Assembly: GCA_030594645.1 (NCBI GenBank) | Contig: JAUVEU010000020.1 | Location: 1-39,393, forward strand | Length of the DNA: 39,393 nt | DNA from: Candidatus Aegiribacteria sp. | GTDB lineage: Bacteria > Fermentibacterota > Fermentibacteria > Fermentibacterales > JCC-6 | Reading direction: 5' to 3' | Shown here: piece after piece, positions 8,104 to 16,518 of the stretch | Layout: each line of letters opens with the position of its first letter | Numbering within the stretch: the first letter of the stretch is position 1 | Program-made: the position numbers and the translations under genes | The notes under the pieces: model-generated | The model's database searches: none | Told to the model about the DNA's origin: nothing | Seen by the model: the letters and a program-made list of their open reading frames with translations, nothing else

Positions 8104-8110
8104 TAATTCT

Positions 8111-9325
8111 TTGAGCGCTTTCAAGGCTGTTAAGCTGACAGATAAAGTATACTGGGTTGGTGCTGTTGACTGGGCTATAAGAGATTTTCACGGTTACAGT
8201 ACCAGCAGGGGAACCACTTACAACGCTTTTCTGGTTCTGGCTTCCAGGGTAACTCTGATCGATACTGTCAAGAAGCCCTTTTATGGTGAGATGATGTCCA
8301 GAATTGCGTCAATCATCGATCCGGGAGAGATCGATTACATTATCAGTAATCACTCGGAAATGGATCATACGGGTGCGCTTCCAGATACTGTTTCTACCGT
8401 GCATCCTGAAAAAATATTTGCTTCGCCCATGGGGAAGAAAGCAATTGCAAGCCATTTTCATTGGAATCCCGACCTTATCACCGAGGTTAAGACAGGAGAC
8501 AGCATTTCCCTTGGAAACATGAGCATGACCTTTATTGAGACCAGAATGCTTCACTGGCCCGACAGCATGGTTTCCTACATTCCGGAGGAAAAGGTACTGT
8601 TCAGCCAAGACGGTTTCGGTATGCATCTCGCTTCTTCAGAACGCTTTGACGATGAGCTTCCATTGCATATTCTGGATGAGGAAGCTTTGAAATACTATGC
8701 CAACATACTGATGCCGTTCTCTCCACTCGTGAGCAGACTGATAGATCAACTCGGAGATCTCGATCTTGAAGTTGATTTGCTCTGCCCTGATCATGGGCCT
8801 GTATGGAGGAGCAATATTGATCACATCATAGCTAACTGGGCGGAGTGGGCGAAGCAGAAACCATCCATGAAAGCTGTGATAGTCTTCGATACTATGTGGC
8901 ATAGTACAGCAGCACTTGCTGAAGCTGTTTGTGATGGTCTTAATTCGAAGGGAATTTCTGTCAGAGTGATGCCTCTTGCCTCCAGCAGCAGAAGCGATGT
9001 TGCTACTGAGGTTCTTGACGCGGGCGCGCTGATCGTCGGCAGCCCCACCATCAATAATCAGATATTCCCAAGAGTAGCAGACTGCATGGTTTATCTGAAA
9101 GGTCTGAAACCTAAAAACCTTGTCGGAGCAGCTTTCGGTTCATACGGCTGGAGCGGAGAAGCAGTTGAACAGCTTGAATCCCTGCTTGGTGATATGAACA
9201 TACCGCTTGCCTCAGAAGGGCTGAAAATCAACTACGTTCCTGACACTGAAGCCATGGAGAAGGCAAGGGATTTTGGTATACGAATTGGAAAAGCGATTAT
9301 TGAACTGGCAGGAGAATCGGAATGA
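8111..9325 (+). CDS. fprA: Flavodiiron protein (rubredoxin:oxygen/NO oxidoreductase)
   Basis: 404 residues with a TTG start. It reduces O2 to water (and often NO to N2O) with electrons from rubredoxin. The N-terminal metallo-beta-lactamase-like domain (~1-250) holds the diiron site: H81, E83, D85, H86, H148, D167 and H228 (HSEMDH, LHWPDS, PDHGP). Having H86 and H148 is typical of full O2-reducing members. A flavodoxin domain (~253-400) binds FMN ([23 protein letters not shown]). The next gene starts in its stop codon (ATGA) and encodes its likely electron donor. The same fprA-hrb pairing is known from Moorella thermoacetica. Confidence 0.96.
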   Translation: MSAFKAVKLTDKVYWVGAVDWAIRDFHGYSTSRGTTYNAFLVLASRVTLIDTVKKPFYGEMMSRIASIIDPGEIDYIISNHSEMDHTGALPDTVSTVHPEKIFASPMGKKAIASHFHWNPDLITEVKTGDSISLGNMSMTFIETRMLHWPDSMVSYIPEEKVLFSQDGFGMHLASSERFDDELPLHILDEEALKYYANILMPFSPLVSRLIDQLGDLDLEVDLLCPDHGPVWRSNIDHIIANWAEWAKQKPSMKAVIVFDTMWHSTAALAEAVCDGLNSKGISVRVMPLASSSRSDVATEVLDAGALIVGSPTINNQIFPRVADCMVYLKGLKPKNLVGAAFGSYGWSGEAVEQLESLLGDMNIPLASEGLKINYVPDTEAMEKARDFGIRIGKAIIELAGESE

Positions 9326-10032
9326 TAGATATTAATGCCATGTTTACACTTAGCTACGGTCTTTATGTGATCGGATCGCGATCCTTCGGTCGGATCAACG
9401 GGCAGATAGCCAATGCGGTCTTCCAGATAACAAATTCGCCGATGCGAATAGCTGTTGCGATCAACAAAGAAGAACTTACGCATGAATTCATAAGCGATAC
9501 GGGTGTCTGCTCCATAAATGTACTGAGCGAGAAAGCCGATCTTCCCTTTATCGGGCAGTTCGGATTCAGAACCGGCAGAGAAGTGGACAAGTTTGCGGAT
9601 GTTTCACATACACTTACCCCTTCAGGCTGCCCCTGTCCGGATGAGAACATACTGGCATGTATAGACCTTTCAATAAAGGACAGTCTCGATATAGGTACAC
9701 ACACTCTATTCATTGGGGAAGTAACCGATTGCATGATCACAGGCGAAGGGACCCCGATGACATACTCCTTCTACAGAGAAGTTCTGACAGGTAAGACGCC
9801 TCCAACCGCGCCTTCACATATCGCGGAAAAGAAAGACATCGATGTTGAACTGAACAGAGAGGAAAAACTCGAAATGAAAAAGTATGTGTGCAATATATGC
9901 GGATATGTCTACAACCCTGAGAAGGGCGATCCCGATTCCGGAATTGCTCCGGGAACCGCGTTTGAAGACATCCCTGAGGACTGGGTCTGCCCGGTCTGCG
10001 GTGTAGGCAAAGACCAGTTCTCAGAGCACTAG
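9322..10032 (+). CDS. hrb: High-molecular-weight rubredoxin (flavin reductase-rubredoxin fusion)
   Basis: 236 residues. Residues ~1-160 form an FMN-binding flavin-reductase-like split barrel ([23 protein letters not shown]). After a charged linker, residues ~185-236 are a complete rubredoxin with C190, C193, C223 and C226. In Moorella the homologous Hrb passes NADH electrons to the flavodiiron protein; the ATGA overlap with fprA supports the same role here. An in-frame ATG at the linker end (codon 185) could in principle yield free rubredoxin, but its ribosome binding site is weak. Its TAG stop lies within the first bases of structured repeat A. Confidence 0.94.
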   Translation: MIDINAMFTLSYGLYVIGSRSFGRINGQIANAVFQITNSPMRIAVAINKEELTHEFISDTGVCSINVLSEKADLPFIGQFGFRTGREVDKFADVSHTLTPSGCPCPDENILACIDLSIKDSLDIGTHTLFIGEVTDCMITGEGTPMTYSFYREVLTGKTPPTAPSHIAEKKDIDVELNREEKLEMKKYVCNICGYVYNPEKGDPDSGIAPGTAFEDIPEDWVCPVCGVGKDQFSEH

Positions 10033-10213
10033 CCTGCATAAATCACCAGCCTTCGTAGCGAAACGTCACAGATGCTGGTGGATACGAGGCTTGCGAATAC
10101 AGACCCCGGAGGCGTACTTATAAAGTACGTCGAGGACGGATGTATGAGCATAACGAAGTAGACGCCTGCATATGTGGTGTTGCAGTAGATGGCTGGTGAT
10201 TTATGCGGGCTAG
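10029..10213 (+). repeat. Structured repeat A (185 bp, possible structured RNA)
   Basis: Arms 10029-10051 and 10191-10213 are inverted repeats of 23 bp with one mismatch, which is a U-G wobble in a + transcript. The interior aligns with repeat B (31479-31689, opposite strand). Identical blocks include GTGGATACGAGGCTT (10077-10091), AGTACGTCGAGGACGGATG (10124-10142) and ATAACGAAGTAGAC (10150-10163). Small hairpins shared by both copies include TTCG/CGAA near 10052 and CGTC-GAG-GACG near 10128. A short CGTACT/AGTACG hairpin in the middle is replaced by a longer hairpin in B. It lies between convergent genes and supplies the 3' end of the leftward XdhC-like frame. No protein is encoded. I do not recognise the family. 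Confidence 0.8.
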
Positions 10214-11176
10214 GCTTCTGCGGAACAGGGAGATCAGTTCGGCGGCAATGCTGACGGCTATCTCATCAGGCGTACGGCTGCCGATTGGAAGGCCTATCGG
10301 GGAATGAACGCTGTCAAGAAAATCTTCGGAAACCCCTGCTTCGGCAAGATCCTTGAAAAGTTTCTCTTTCTTTGATCTGCTTGCCATCAGGCCGATATAT
10401 CTTAAATCTGTACCGCTCAGGCTTTTCAGTACCGCTGCATCAGCGCTGTGGCTGGGTGTCATTATTACTGCCCAGCTGTGATTACCCTTCTGTATGAATT
10501 TGTGCGAATCTATAAAGGGAACCTCAATCCATTTGCAGGGAAGAGAACTGCCTGGCTGAAACTTCCTTTCATCCAGAATAACAGGCTTGAAAGGGAGTTT
10601 TACAAGAAGCCCGGCAAGCGCCCGGCCGACATGTCCTCCCCCTATGATATAGACAGTGTCGCTCAGGCCAAGAGGTCCTTCGTATTCCCAGTATTCAGCA
10701 TCAGTGGAAGTGAATGAGTGATCTCTGAGGAGTTCGGATTCCCGTATCTCAAGTCCGTTCGGTGAGAGGCGGAGCATTCCGGTGGTGTCTGATTCCAGGA
10801 TATTGATAGCCCTTTCTACAGTATTGAGCATATCATTGCTAACAGGAGCAACTGCGGTGATCTGTGAACCTGAGCAGATCATACCTGAGGACTGTCCTTC
10901 TCCGGGAGGGTGATCGGCGGGATCGCAGTGGTGATGCTCGAAATATTCAGGAGATGTTTCTCCCTGTTCGAGCATTAAAAGCGCATGACGTATCATCCCC
11001 TGTTCCATGCCGCCGCCGCCGATAGTACCGGAATTCGTTCCGTCAGAAGTAACAGCCATCGCTGCTCCCGGTCTGCCCGGACCGCTTCCCTCCGTTCTAA
11101 GGGTCAGAAGAAGGGCACAGGGAACACTTTTCCTAAGTGATTCGCGAAGGAGCATCCATAGCTCAGGATTGTTCAC
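10118..11176 (-). CDS. XdhC/CoxI-family protein with repeat-derived C-terminal tail
   Basis: 352 residues with a GTG start overlapping the adenosine deaminase stop (GTGA). XdhC-type proteins bind molybdenum cofactor, support its sulfuration and insert it into xanthine-dehydrogenase-type hydroxylases. The N-terminal XdhC/CoxI domain shows GSGPGRPGAAM and GTIGGGGME; the C-terminal half is a Rossmann-like domain (YIIGGGHVGRALAGLL, then GLMASRSKK, IGLPIGSRTPDEIA). The core ends near residue 320 (AELISLFRRS). The last ~32 residues are read from structured repeat A, which also provides the TAA stop, so the native C-terminus was probably altered by the repeat. No molybdenum hydroxylase gene lies in the window. 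Confidence 0.87.
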   Translation of the reverse strand: MNNPELWMLLRESLRKSVPCALLLTLRTEGSGPGRPGAAMAVTSDGTNSGTIGGGGMEQGMIRHALLMLEQGETSPEYFEHHHCDPADHPPGEGQSSGMICSGSQITAVAPVSNDMLNTVERAINILESDTTGMLRLSPNGLEIRESELLRDHSFTSTDAEYWEYEGPLGLSDTVYIIGGGHVGRALAGLLVKLPFKPVILDERKFQPGSSLPCKWIEVPFIDSHKFIQKGNHSWAVIMTPSHSADAAVLKSLSGTDLRYIGLMASRSKKEKLFKDLAEAGVSEDFLDSVHSPIGLPIGSRTPDEIAVSIAAELISLFRRSLARINHQPSTATPHMQASTSLCSYIRPRRTL

Positions 11177-12393
11177 AGCTGGCGGTTATCCCTGGAGGCT
11201 TCGCTTTCGATCTTCTCGAAGTACTCCATGCAGCGCCGTACATACGCTCTCTTCTCATTGTATTTGCCAGGGAAGAAGCTCCGCTTGAAGCCGTAGACAA
11301 GAATATTCTTCAGATCGTTTCTGGTCAGATTGAATGCGTTTACCGCTTTGTGAAGTTCCTTTGTAACGGTCGTGTTCGATATTGTCCTGTTATCGGTACA
11401 TATGGATACCGAGAGTTTCCTTTCCATCATCTTCCCGAACGGATGGTTGGCGAGATCCCGGTAAGCGGGATTTGTCTGCTGATTTGATGTGAGACAGACC
11501 TCAATGGTTATCCTTCTGTCAGCTATGAATTCAGCAAGAGAATCAACATAGGCTTCCGGGTCAGTGATGTCTTCGGATTTGACTGAGCCCGGATCAAGGA
11601 GAGTCAGACCATGTCCAATTCGATCGGCATAGAGTTCGGTTATGGCCTGGTAGATACTCTCAGGTCCGTAAGCTTCACCGGCATGAACCGTCTTTTTCAG
11701 GAAATGTTTCTGAGCCCTTCTGAATGCGATAAGGTGGTTTATTGCCGGCCATCCTTTTTCAGAGCCTGCGAGGTCGATACCGACCACCGGAAGATTCTCC
11801 ACCCATCTCGCTTTCGATACCGCTGCTTCCAGCTCAAGTGATGCGAGAGAAAACACCCGTTCAGGTTTCGTGTATTTGTGCATCTCGAAAAACCTGCTGT
11901 ACCAGGTAGAGAAGGCTGGTGTGAAAAATCTCATTGCGCATGCGATAATTCCATAGTGGAAGGGAGGCTCATGCCCGTCAACGACCTCAGACCGGGAATT
12001 GAATTGCGTTTCCGCTCTGTCCAGTCCGTTGTTCACGGCTCTTATGCATTCGATGATATTCATCGAATCATTCGCGTGAAGCTGCGGAGCGAATCGTACT
12101 TCGATGTAGCGAACACCCTCTTTCTGGTTGTCCTCAGCAACTTCGAAGGCGATTCTTTCCAGATTTTCCCTTGTCTGCATTACAGCGGTTGTATACGCGA
12201 ATCCCTTCAGATAATCGTCCAGGTCTATATAATCGTCCTTGAACACGGTTTCACGAAGTCCCGACTCGGTATAGGATGGCAGCTTGACACCTGATTCCCG
12301 GGCAAGTTCTATGAGCGTTGAAAGCCTCACTGAACCGTCAAGATGCAAATGGAGGTCGGTCTTGGGAAGTTTTTTCAGGAGAGCGTGATTCAT
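11173..12393 (-). CDS. add: Adenosine deaminase family protein
   Basis: 406 residues. The ATG at 12393 has AAAGGA 6 nt upstream and gives the usual start just before the HLHLDG motif; a longer frame reaches 12480 but overlaps the upstream gene without support. It deaminates adenosine (or a related adenine compound) to inosine using one zinc. Ligands and catalytic residues are visible: H15 and H17, H237 and E240 (HAGE), H261 (DRIGHG) and D334. The usual TDD is TDN here (N335), as in some bacterial adenosine deaminases, so preference may differ from the mammalian enzyme. It is the middle gene of a leftward operon with an outer-membrane barrel upstream and an XdhC-like gene downstream, perhaps a purine-salvage setting. 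Confidence 0.88.
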   Translation of the reverse strand: MNHALLKKLPKTDLHLHLDGSVRLSTLIELARESGVKLPSYTESGLRETVFKDDYIDLDDYLKGFAYTTAVMQTRENLERIAFEVAEDNQKEGVRYIEVRFAPQLHANDSMNIIECIRAVNNGLDRAETQFNSRSEVVDGHEPPFHYGIIACAMRFFTPAFSTWYSRFFEMHKYTKPERVFSLASLELEAAVSKARWVENLPVVGIDLAGSEKGWPAINHLIAFRRAQKHFLKKTVHAGEAYGPESIYQAITELYADRIGHGLTLLDPGSVKSEDITDPEAYVDSLAEFIADRRITIEVCLTSNQQTNPAYRDLANHPFGKMMERKLSVSICTDNRTISNTTVTKELHKAVNAFNLTRNDLKNILVYGFKRSFFPGKYNEKRAYVRRCMEYFEKIESEASRDNRQL

Positions 12394-12418
12394 GCAAAAT
12401 CCTTTCCGGATAAATGGT

Positions 12419-13459
12419 TCAGAAAAGTTCCCCGAAAGCCAACTGCATACAAGGTCCCTCCGGTGACACGGCGAAATCAAACCTGAAAGTTCCTCCTCCG
12501 GGAATTGTTATCCTCAGGCCAAGGCCGCCGTCGAGGTGAAACCTGTTCCATTGTACTTCATCAAGATCATCAGTTGTCTGTCCGGCGTCACCGAAAAGAA
12601 CGACTCCGATTTCAATTGTATTGCTTTCGTCAATCTTGAATGATAGTAACCTTTGCCGGAGTTCCAGGTTGGCAAGCAGCGTCCATGAACCTCCGAAGCG
12701 TCTGTCGTGATATCCTCGGAGTCCGATTTTTCTGCCGAGGCTGGGCAGGTATGGAAACGGAGTTTCCGAAGTTCCAAAGTGTTTTTCTCCGAGGATGCGG
12801 AAGGCGGGTGTGGTTGAAGCTCCTATTGGAGTGAAGAAGGCGAGAGCTGCTGATGCATTGGAATAGGAAAACCCGCTGCCCATCTGGTGTTCCATCTCTA
12901 CTAAGGCATAACCACTAATGAGTGATGGGAATAACCAGTGAGCTTCTATCAAAGGTCCTGCGCTCCAGAGGGAGCCATAATCAGAGCAAGGTGAGGAAGT
13001 CCAGAGAGTATCTTCCGCTCTGTCATATACTGTTGAATGGTTTACCCGTATACCGGTGGAAAGGGCAAAACCGGCTGCAGGGCTGAATCTGTATATACCG
13101 GAAATACACTGCATCTGCCTGTCGTAGGAAGTGTTGATATCCTTGTCACCGTCGTTCCCCCATCCGTAAAAAGAGGCTTCATTATCCACCCTGTATGCAG
13201 CTTCTATGTTTATGATTCCATTTTGCAGGGGGAAGAGGAATACCGGTTTAAGAAATATGCTTCCATTTGTGAAGACCTGTGTCATGCAGTTGAAAGCAAA
13301 GGGGTTGTACGGAGATTTCATGTTATGACTGACGACGCCGCCGAACATTACTCCTGAATTGGGACTATAGCTTACAAGAGGCAGTACTCTCAATGCAAGA
13401 GTAGGTATGGAGAAGAGAACAAGAATTACCGAAATGAATATCTTTGCTGAAATTTTCAT
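12419..13459 (-). CDS. Outer-membrane beta-barrel of the Omp85/D15 surface-antigen type
   Basis: 346 residues. An N-terminal signal peptide (IFISVILVLFSIPTLA) is followed by alternating strands consistent with a barrel. The LRGY motif (IGLRGYHDRRFGG) and a later FGDAG are marks of the Omp85/BamA C-terminal barrel, and the protein ends in phenylalanine as many outer-membrane proteins do. No POTRA domains precede the barrel, so it is not a full BamA or TamA. It implies an outer membrane. It starts 47 bp from the divergent glycan cluster, and 25 bp separate it from the downstream deaminase. Transport of nucleosides or other small molecules is possible but unproven. Confidence 0.8.
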   Translation of the reverse strand: MKISAKIFISVILVLFSIPTLALRVLPLVSYSPNSGVMFGGVVSHNMKSPYNPFAFNCMTQVFTNGSIFLKPVFLFPLQNGIINIEAAYRVDNEASFYGWGNDGDKDINTSYDRQMQCISGIYRFSPAAGFALSTGIRVNHSTVYDRAEDTLWTSSPCSDYGSLWSAGPLIEAHWLFPSLISGYALVEMEHQMGSGFSYSNASAALAFFTPIGASTTPAFRILGEKHFGTSETPFPYLPSLGRKIGLRGYHDRRFGGSWTLLANLELRQRLLSFKIDESNTIEIGVVLFGDAGQTTDDLDEVQWNRFHLDGGLGLRITIPGGGTFRFDFAVSPEGPCMQLAFGELF

Positions 13460-13506
13460 CTGTTCCGTCCTGACGTTTAAACCTTAAGTTTTTCCTGTAC
13501 CTGTTC

Positions 13507-14253
13507 ATGGATTATATTGCACAAAATACAGAAAGTAGAGGTCTTTTGAAAACACCACTGATTGTTGTCCCAACCTACAATGAACTGGAAAACATTCGAA
13601 ACCTGCTTCCCGTTCTGCTTGATCTACAAATAAAGCCCGATATACTCGTTGTCGATGATCAAAGTCCGGATGGAACAGGAAAAGCAGTCCAGGAGCAGGA
13701 ACATACAGGAAGAGTGCATCTTCTCAGTCGTCCGGAGAAAGCCGGCCTCGGTAAGGCGTACATTTCCGGATTCAAATGGGCGCTGGAAAGGGATAAGTAC
13801 GATCCGATAATTCAGATGGATGCCGACTTCTCTCATAAACCTGAAAAAGTACCGGAACTTGTTAAAGTTCTTGATAATAACGATGTCGCCATTGGCTCCA
13901 GATATTGCAGTGGAGTAAATGTTGTCAACTGGCCCCTTTCGCGATTGCTCCTTTCCTGGTTCGCCAACCGGTATACAAAACTGATAACCGGTTTGCCTCT
14001 TGAGGATGCTACAGGAGGCTTTAAGGCTTTCAGGAGAACAGCTCTTGAAAAGCTTGATCTGAATTCAATAAAATCTGATGGGTACTCCTTCCAGATAGAG
14101 GTTTCATACAAACTCTACAGAGCGGGATGTTCTATTACAGAGGTTCCAATCATTTTTGTGGACAGGCATGCCGGCACATCCAAGATGACTAAAAGTATTG
14201 TCTGGGAGGCTGTCTGGATGGTATGGCATCTCCGTTTTCCCTGGCTTTTCTGA
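13507..14253 (+). CDS. Polyprenol-phosphate mannosyltransferase (DPM1-like, GT2)
   Basis: 248 residues, close to soluble DPM1/Ppm1 enzymes; no C-terminal membrane domain is present. It transfers mannose (or another hexose) from a GDP- or UDP-sugar to a polyprenyl phosphate. GT2 motifs are visible: VVPTYNE at ~21, VVDDQSPDGT at ~48, the metal-binding MDADFSHKP at ~103, and GSRYCSGV. The ATG at 13507 lacks a clear ribosome binding site; TTG at 13546 (codon 14), behind AGAGG, is an alternative start just before the fold. It opens the rightward glycan cluster. A membrane glycosyltransferase that could use a polyprenyl-P-sugar lies downstream at 17470. Confidence 0.88.
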   Translation: MDYIAQNTESRGLLKTPLIVVPTYNELENIRNLLPVLLDLQIKPDILVVDDQSPDGTGKAVQEQEHTGRVHLLSRPEKAGLGKAYISGFKWALERDKYDPIIQMDADFSHKPEKVPELVKVLDNNDVAIGSRYCSGVNVVNWPLSRLLLSWFANRYTKLITGLPLEDATGGFKAFRRTALEKLDLNSIKSDGYSFQIEVSYKLYRAGCSITEVPIIFVDRHAGTSKMTKSIVWEAVWMVWHLRFPWLF

Positions 14254-14268
14254 GATGAAGCTGCCTGT

Positions 14269-16518
14269 ATGATTTCTTTCATTGCCTTGCTACTCGCTGT
14301 TTCAATCAGTCCTTCCGATTGGGGTTTTGAAACATCACAGAGTTATGTCACGTCAATTTTCGAGGATTCAGATGGTACGATGTGGTGTTCAACGTCAGGG
14401 GGGATTCTCCACTATGACCCCGATACAGGCTGGGATGATCCCATTGTCTATCCGGATGAGTTACCATGGTACAAAACAAATGATCTTTATGTGTACGATT
14501 CGCTGTTGTGGGTTGCTACAGCCGGCGGCGGTCTTGCGTTAAGGCAGGGGGAGGTCTGGCAGGTTTTTTCTTCCTATGAGGGCATTCCAGGAAGCGGAGT
14601 TGTGCATTCAGTGCACTGTGCCGGCGGATATACATGGGCTGGATCTGATGGTGGTCTGTCGCGTGGTAATGCTGCCGGCTTCCAGCAGATTGACGAGTCC
14701 GCTACCGGTGGAGCCTTCAGGGCCGATGAAGTAACGGGAATTACGAGTGTTTCCGACATTCTGTTTCTGGCGACTGATAGAGGTGTTTACTCGCTTGATC
14801 TTCTGGCAAGTCCCTTCAATCCGGATTCCTGGACCAGCCATGAGACGGCGACATCTGATCTTGGCATTTCGGATATTTACACGGTGTCAGCTGATTCCGT
14901 ATTTGGCTTCGGACCGGGCGGAGTTATGCAGATGATCAACCCTGACAGCTGGCAGGTTCTTCTCGACTATTCAATGAGCGATGATTCCGTGGTTACCGGA
15001 CTTCTCCGGACAGACAATGAGTTTCTTGCTTCATGCATCAATGTCAAACGATTTATCGAAGAAGGTGTCTGGGAGACATATGGAGAAGGGTATCCCATCA
15101 GTACTTTCTCATCCTGCCTCGGATTCGCATGTGATAAGATATGGGTCGGGTACGGTCTTAACGATGTGAGTACAGAGAATTCGGGAAACGGTCTCGGATA
15201 TCTTGATAACGGAACATGGGTTTCGGTTCCTGTTTCAGGGATGGCGGGGTCAAGCTGTTATCAGATAACTCTGGACAGCGGCAATATTTACCTCGGAAGT
15301 CACAATGCAGGCCTGATGGTGTGCTATCCGGACAGTGGATGGAACACCTTCAATATGAATACAGTGAATATGCCCAGATCTCTCCGAACATATTCATCTG
15401 CGAAATCGTCCTGTCCGGGAATCTGGACGGGCAGTTATCATTACGGACTTACATGGATTAATGACAGAAACACATTCTCCATGGAGGACGACACGGTCAT
15501 TACATATGTTTCTGATTCTCTTTCCGATGTTTCTCCGGACGTGGTTCAGGTTATTGCTCCTCTTCTTAACAACCAGGTAGTAATGCTCTCTGTCCAGAAT
15601 GGAGCTCTCTGGATTGCGCAGGAAGCCTTCTGGCAGTCGCCCGATGAGATCAGCGGGATTGTGGCTGTGTCCGGTGACCCTGAATCCGGCGATCTGGAGT
15701 GGACATCCAGAACAGACACGGACGGACTTGCTGTTAAGAATATCCAGACACTCTATCCGTGCGGTCAGGATAGCCTCTGGATTGCTTTCGCCTCCAATGG
15801 TGGATGTCAGCTTCTTGTTCACGGTGGTAATCCCCTCGACAAATCACAGGACATCTGGTATCCGGGGCAGGGAGAGGTCTACGATACATCCTGGGGTCTT
15901 TCTTCCAGTCAGGTTTTCTGTTTTGCCAGGGATAATGGCGGTAATATTCTGGCCGGGACCGGCAGCGGCCTGTTTCGCTGGCAGGAAAACGCGTTTGTTC
16001 AGATTTCAGGAATAACCGGTTCCATAAAAACAATGCAGGTTGACAACAGGGGAAGAATATGGTGCATGAGCGGAAGTTCAATCATTTGCGTGGATGACTC
16101 TGAGATTACGGAATTCACAACTTCCAATTCGCCATACATACCCACGAGCAGAGTCGAGAATGAGTTCAGTGCTTTTCAAGCGAATGCTGGAAAGCTGTAT
16201 TTTTCCTCGATAATTGGTTTATGGACCCTTATCGTGCAGCAGGGAAGCGATGAAAGTCCTGATCTGCTGTTCTATCCTCAGCCGTTTCTTCCTGCAGAAG
16301 AAGAACTTCATATGTGCTGGACAGGTACTGACCGGCAGATTTCAGTGAAACTGTTTTCACTTGACGGACAGTATCTGGGGTGTATACAGGCTGAGAGCTG
16401 GGAGGAATGGTCCTGGAATGGTTCATTGAGTGACGGCGATGTGTCCTCCGGAGTGTATTTGGCTATTATAGAAACGGATGATATGACTATCAGAGCAAAG
16501 GTTGCAGTGATAAGATGA
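14269..16518 (+). CDS. Secreted propeller protein with FlgD-Ig-like C-terminus (copy 1)
   Basis: 749 residues. A signal peptide (ISFIALLLAVSIS) is followed by repeats of ~45 residues of the two-component-regulator propeller type, such as DSDGTMWCSTSGG, LWVATAGGG and TWAGSDGGL, which fold as blades of a beta-propeller. The last ~80 residues (from YPQPF) have the FlgD-Ig pattern with G-Y/WNG and a final strand ending RAKVAVIR, common in exported proteins of FCB-like phyla. Such propellers are usually part of sensor kinases; here no kinase domain follows. The ribosome binding site is weak. The acetyltransferase gene overlaps its stop (ATGA). A paralogue lies at 24089. The role in this glycan cluster is unknown. 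Confidence 0.85.
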   Translation: MISFIALLLAVSISPSDWGFETSQSYVTSIFEDSDGTMWCSTSGGILHYDPDTGWDDPIVYPDELPWYKTNDLYVYDSLLWVATAGGGLALRQGEVWQVFSSYEGIPGSGVVHSVHCAGGYTWAGSDGGLSRGNAAGFQQIDESATGGAFRADEVTGITSVSDILFLATDRGVYSLDLLASPFNPDSWTSHETATSDLGISDIYTVSADSVFGFGPGGVMQMINPDSWQVLLDYSMSDDSVVTGLLRTDNEFLASCINVKRFIEEGVWETYGEGYPISTFSSCLGFACDKIWVGYGLNDVSTENSGNGLGYLDNGTWVSVPVSGMAGSSCYQITLDSGNIYLGSHNAGLMVCYPDSGWNTFNMNTVNMPRSLRTYSSAKSSCPGIWTGSYHYGLTWINDRNTFSMEDDTVITYVSDSLSDVSPDVVQVIAPLLNNQVVMLSVQNGALWIAQEAFWQSPDEISGIVAVSGDPESGDLEWTSRTDTDGLAVKNIQTLYPCGQDSLWIAFASNGGCQLLVHGGNPLDKSQDIWYPGQGEVYDTSWGLSSSQVFCFARDNGGNILAGTGSGLFRWQENAFVQISGITGSIKTMQVDNRGRIWCMSGSSIICVDDSEITEFTTSNSPYIPTSRVENEFSAFQANAGKLYFSSIIGLWTLIVQQGSDESPDLLFYPQPFLPAEEELHMCWTGTDRQISVKLFSLDGQYLGCIQAESWEEWSWNGSLSDGDVSSGVYLAIIETDDMTIRAKVAVIR

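Noticed and set aside
10029-10213. Interpreting repeat A as a simple rho-independent terminator for hrb and xdhC
   Set aside because: The element is 185 bp, has no T-run, and shares a long conserved interior with repeat B between different genes.
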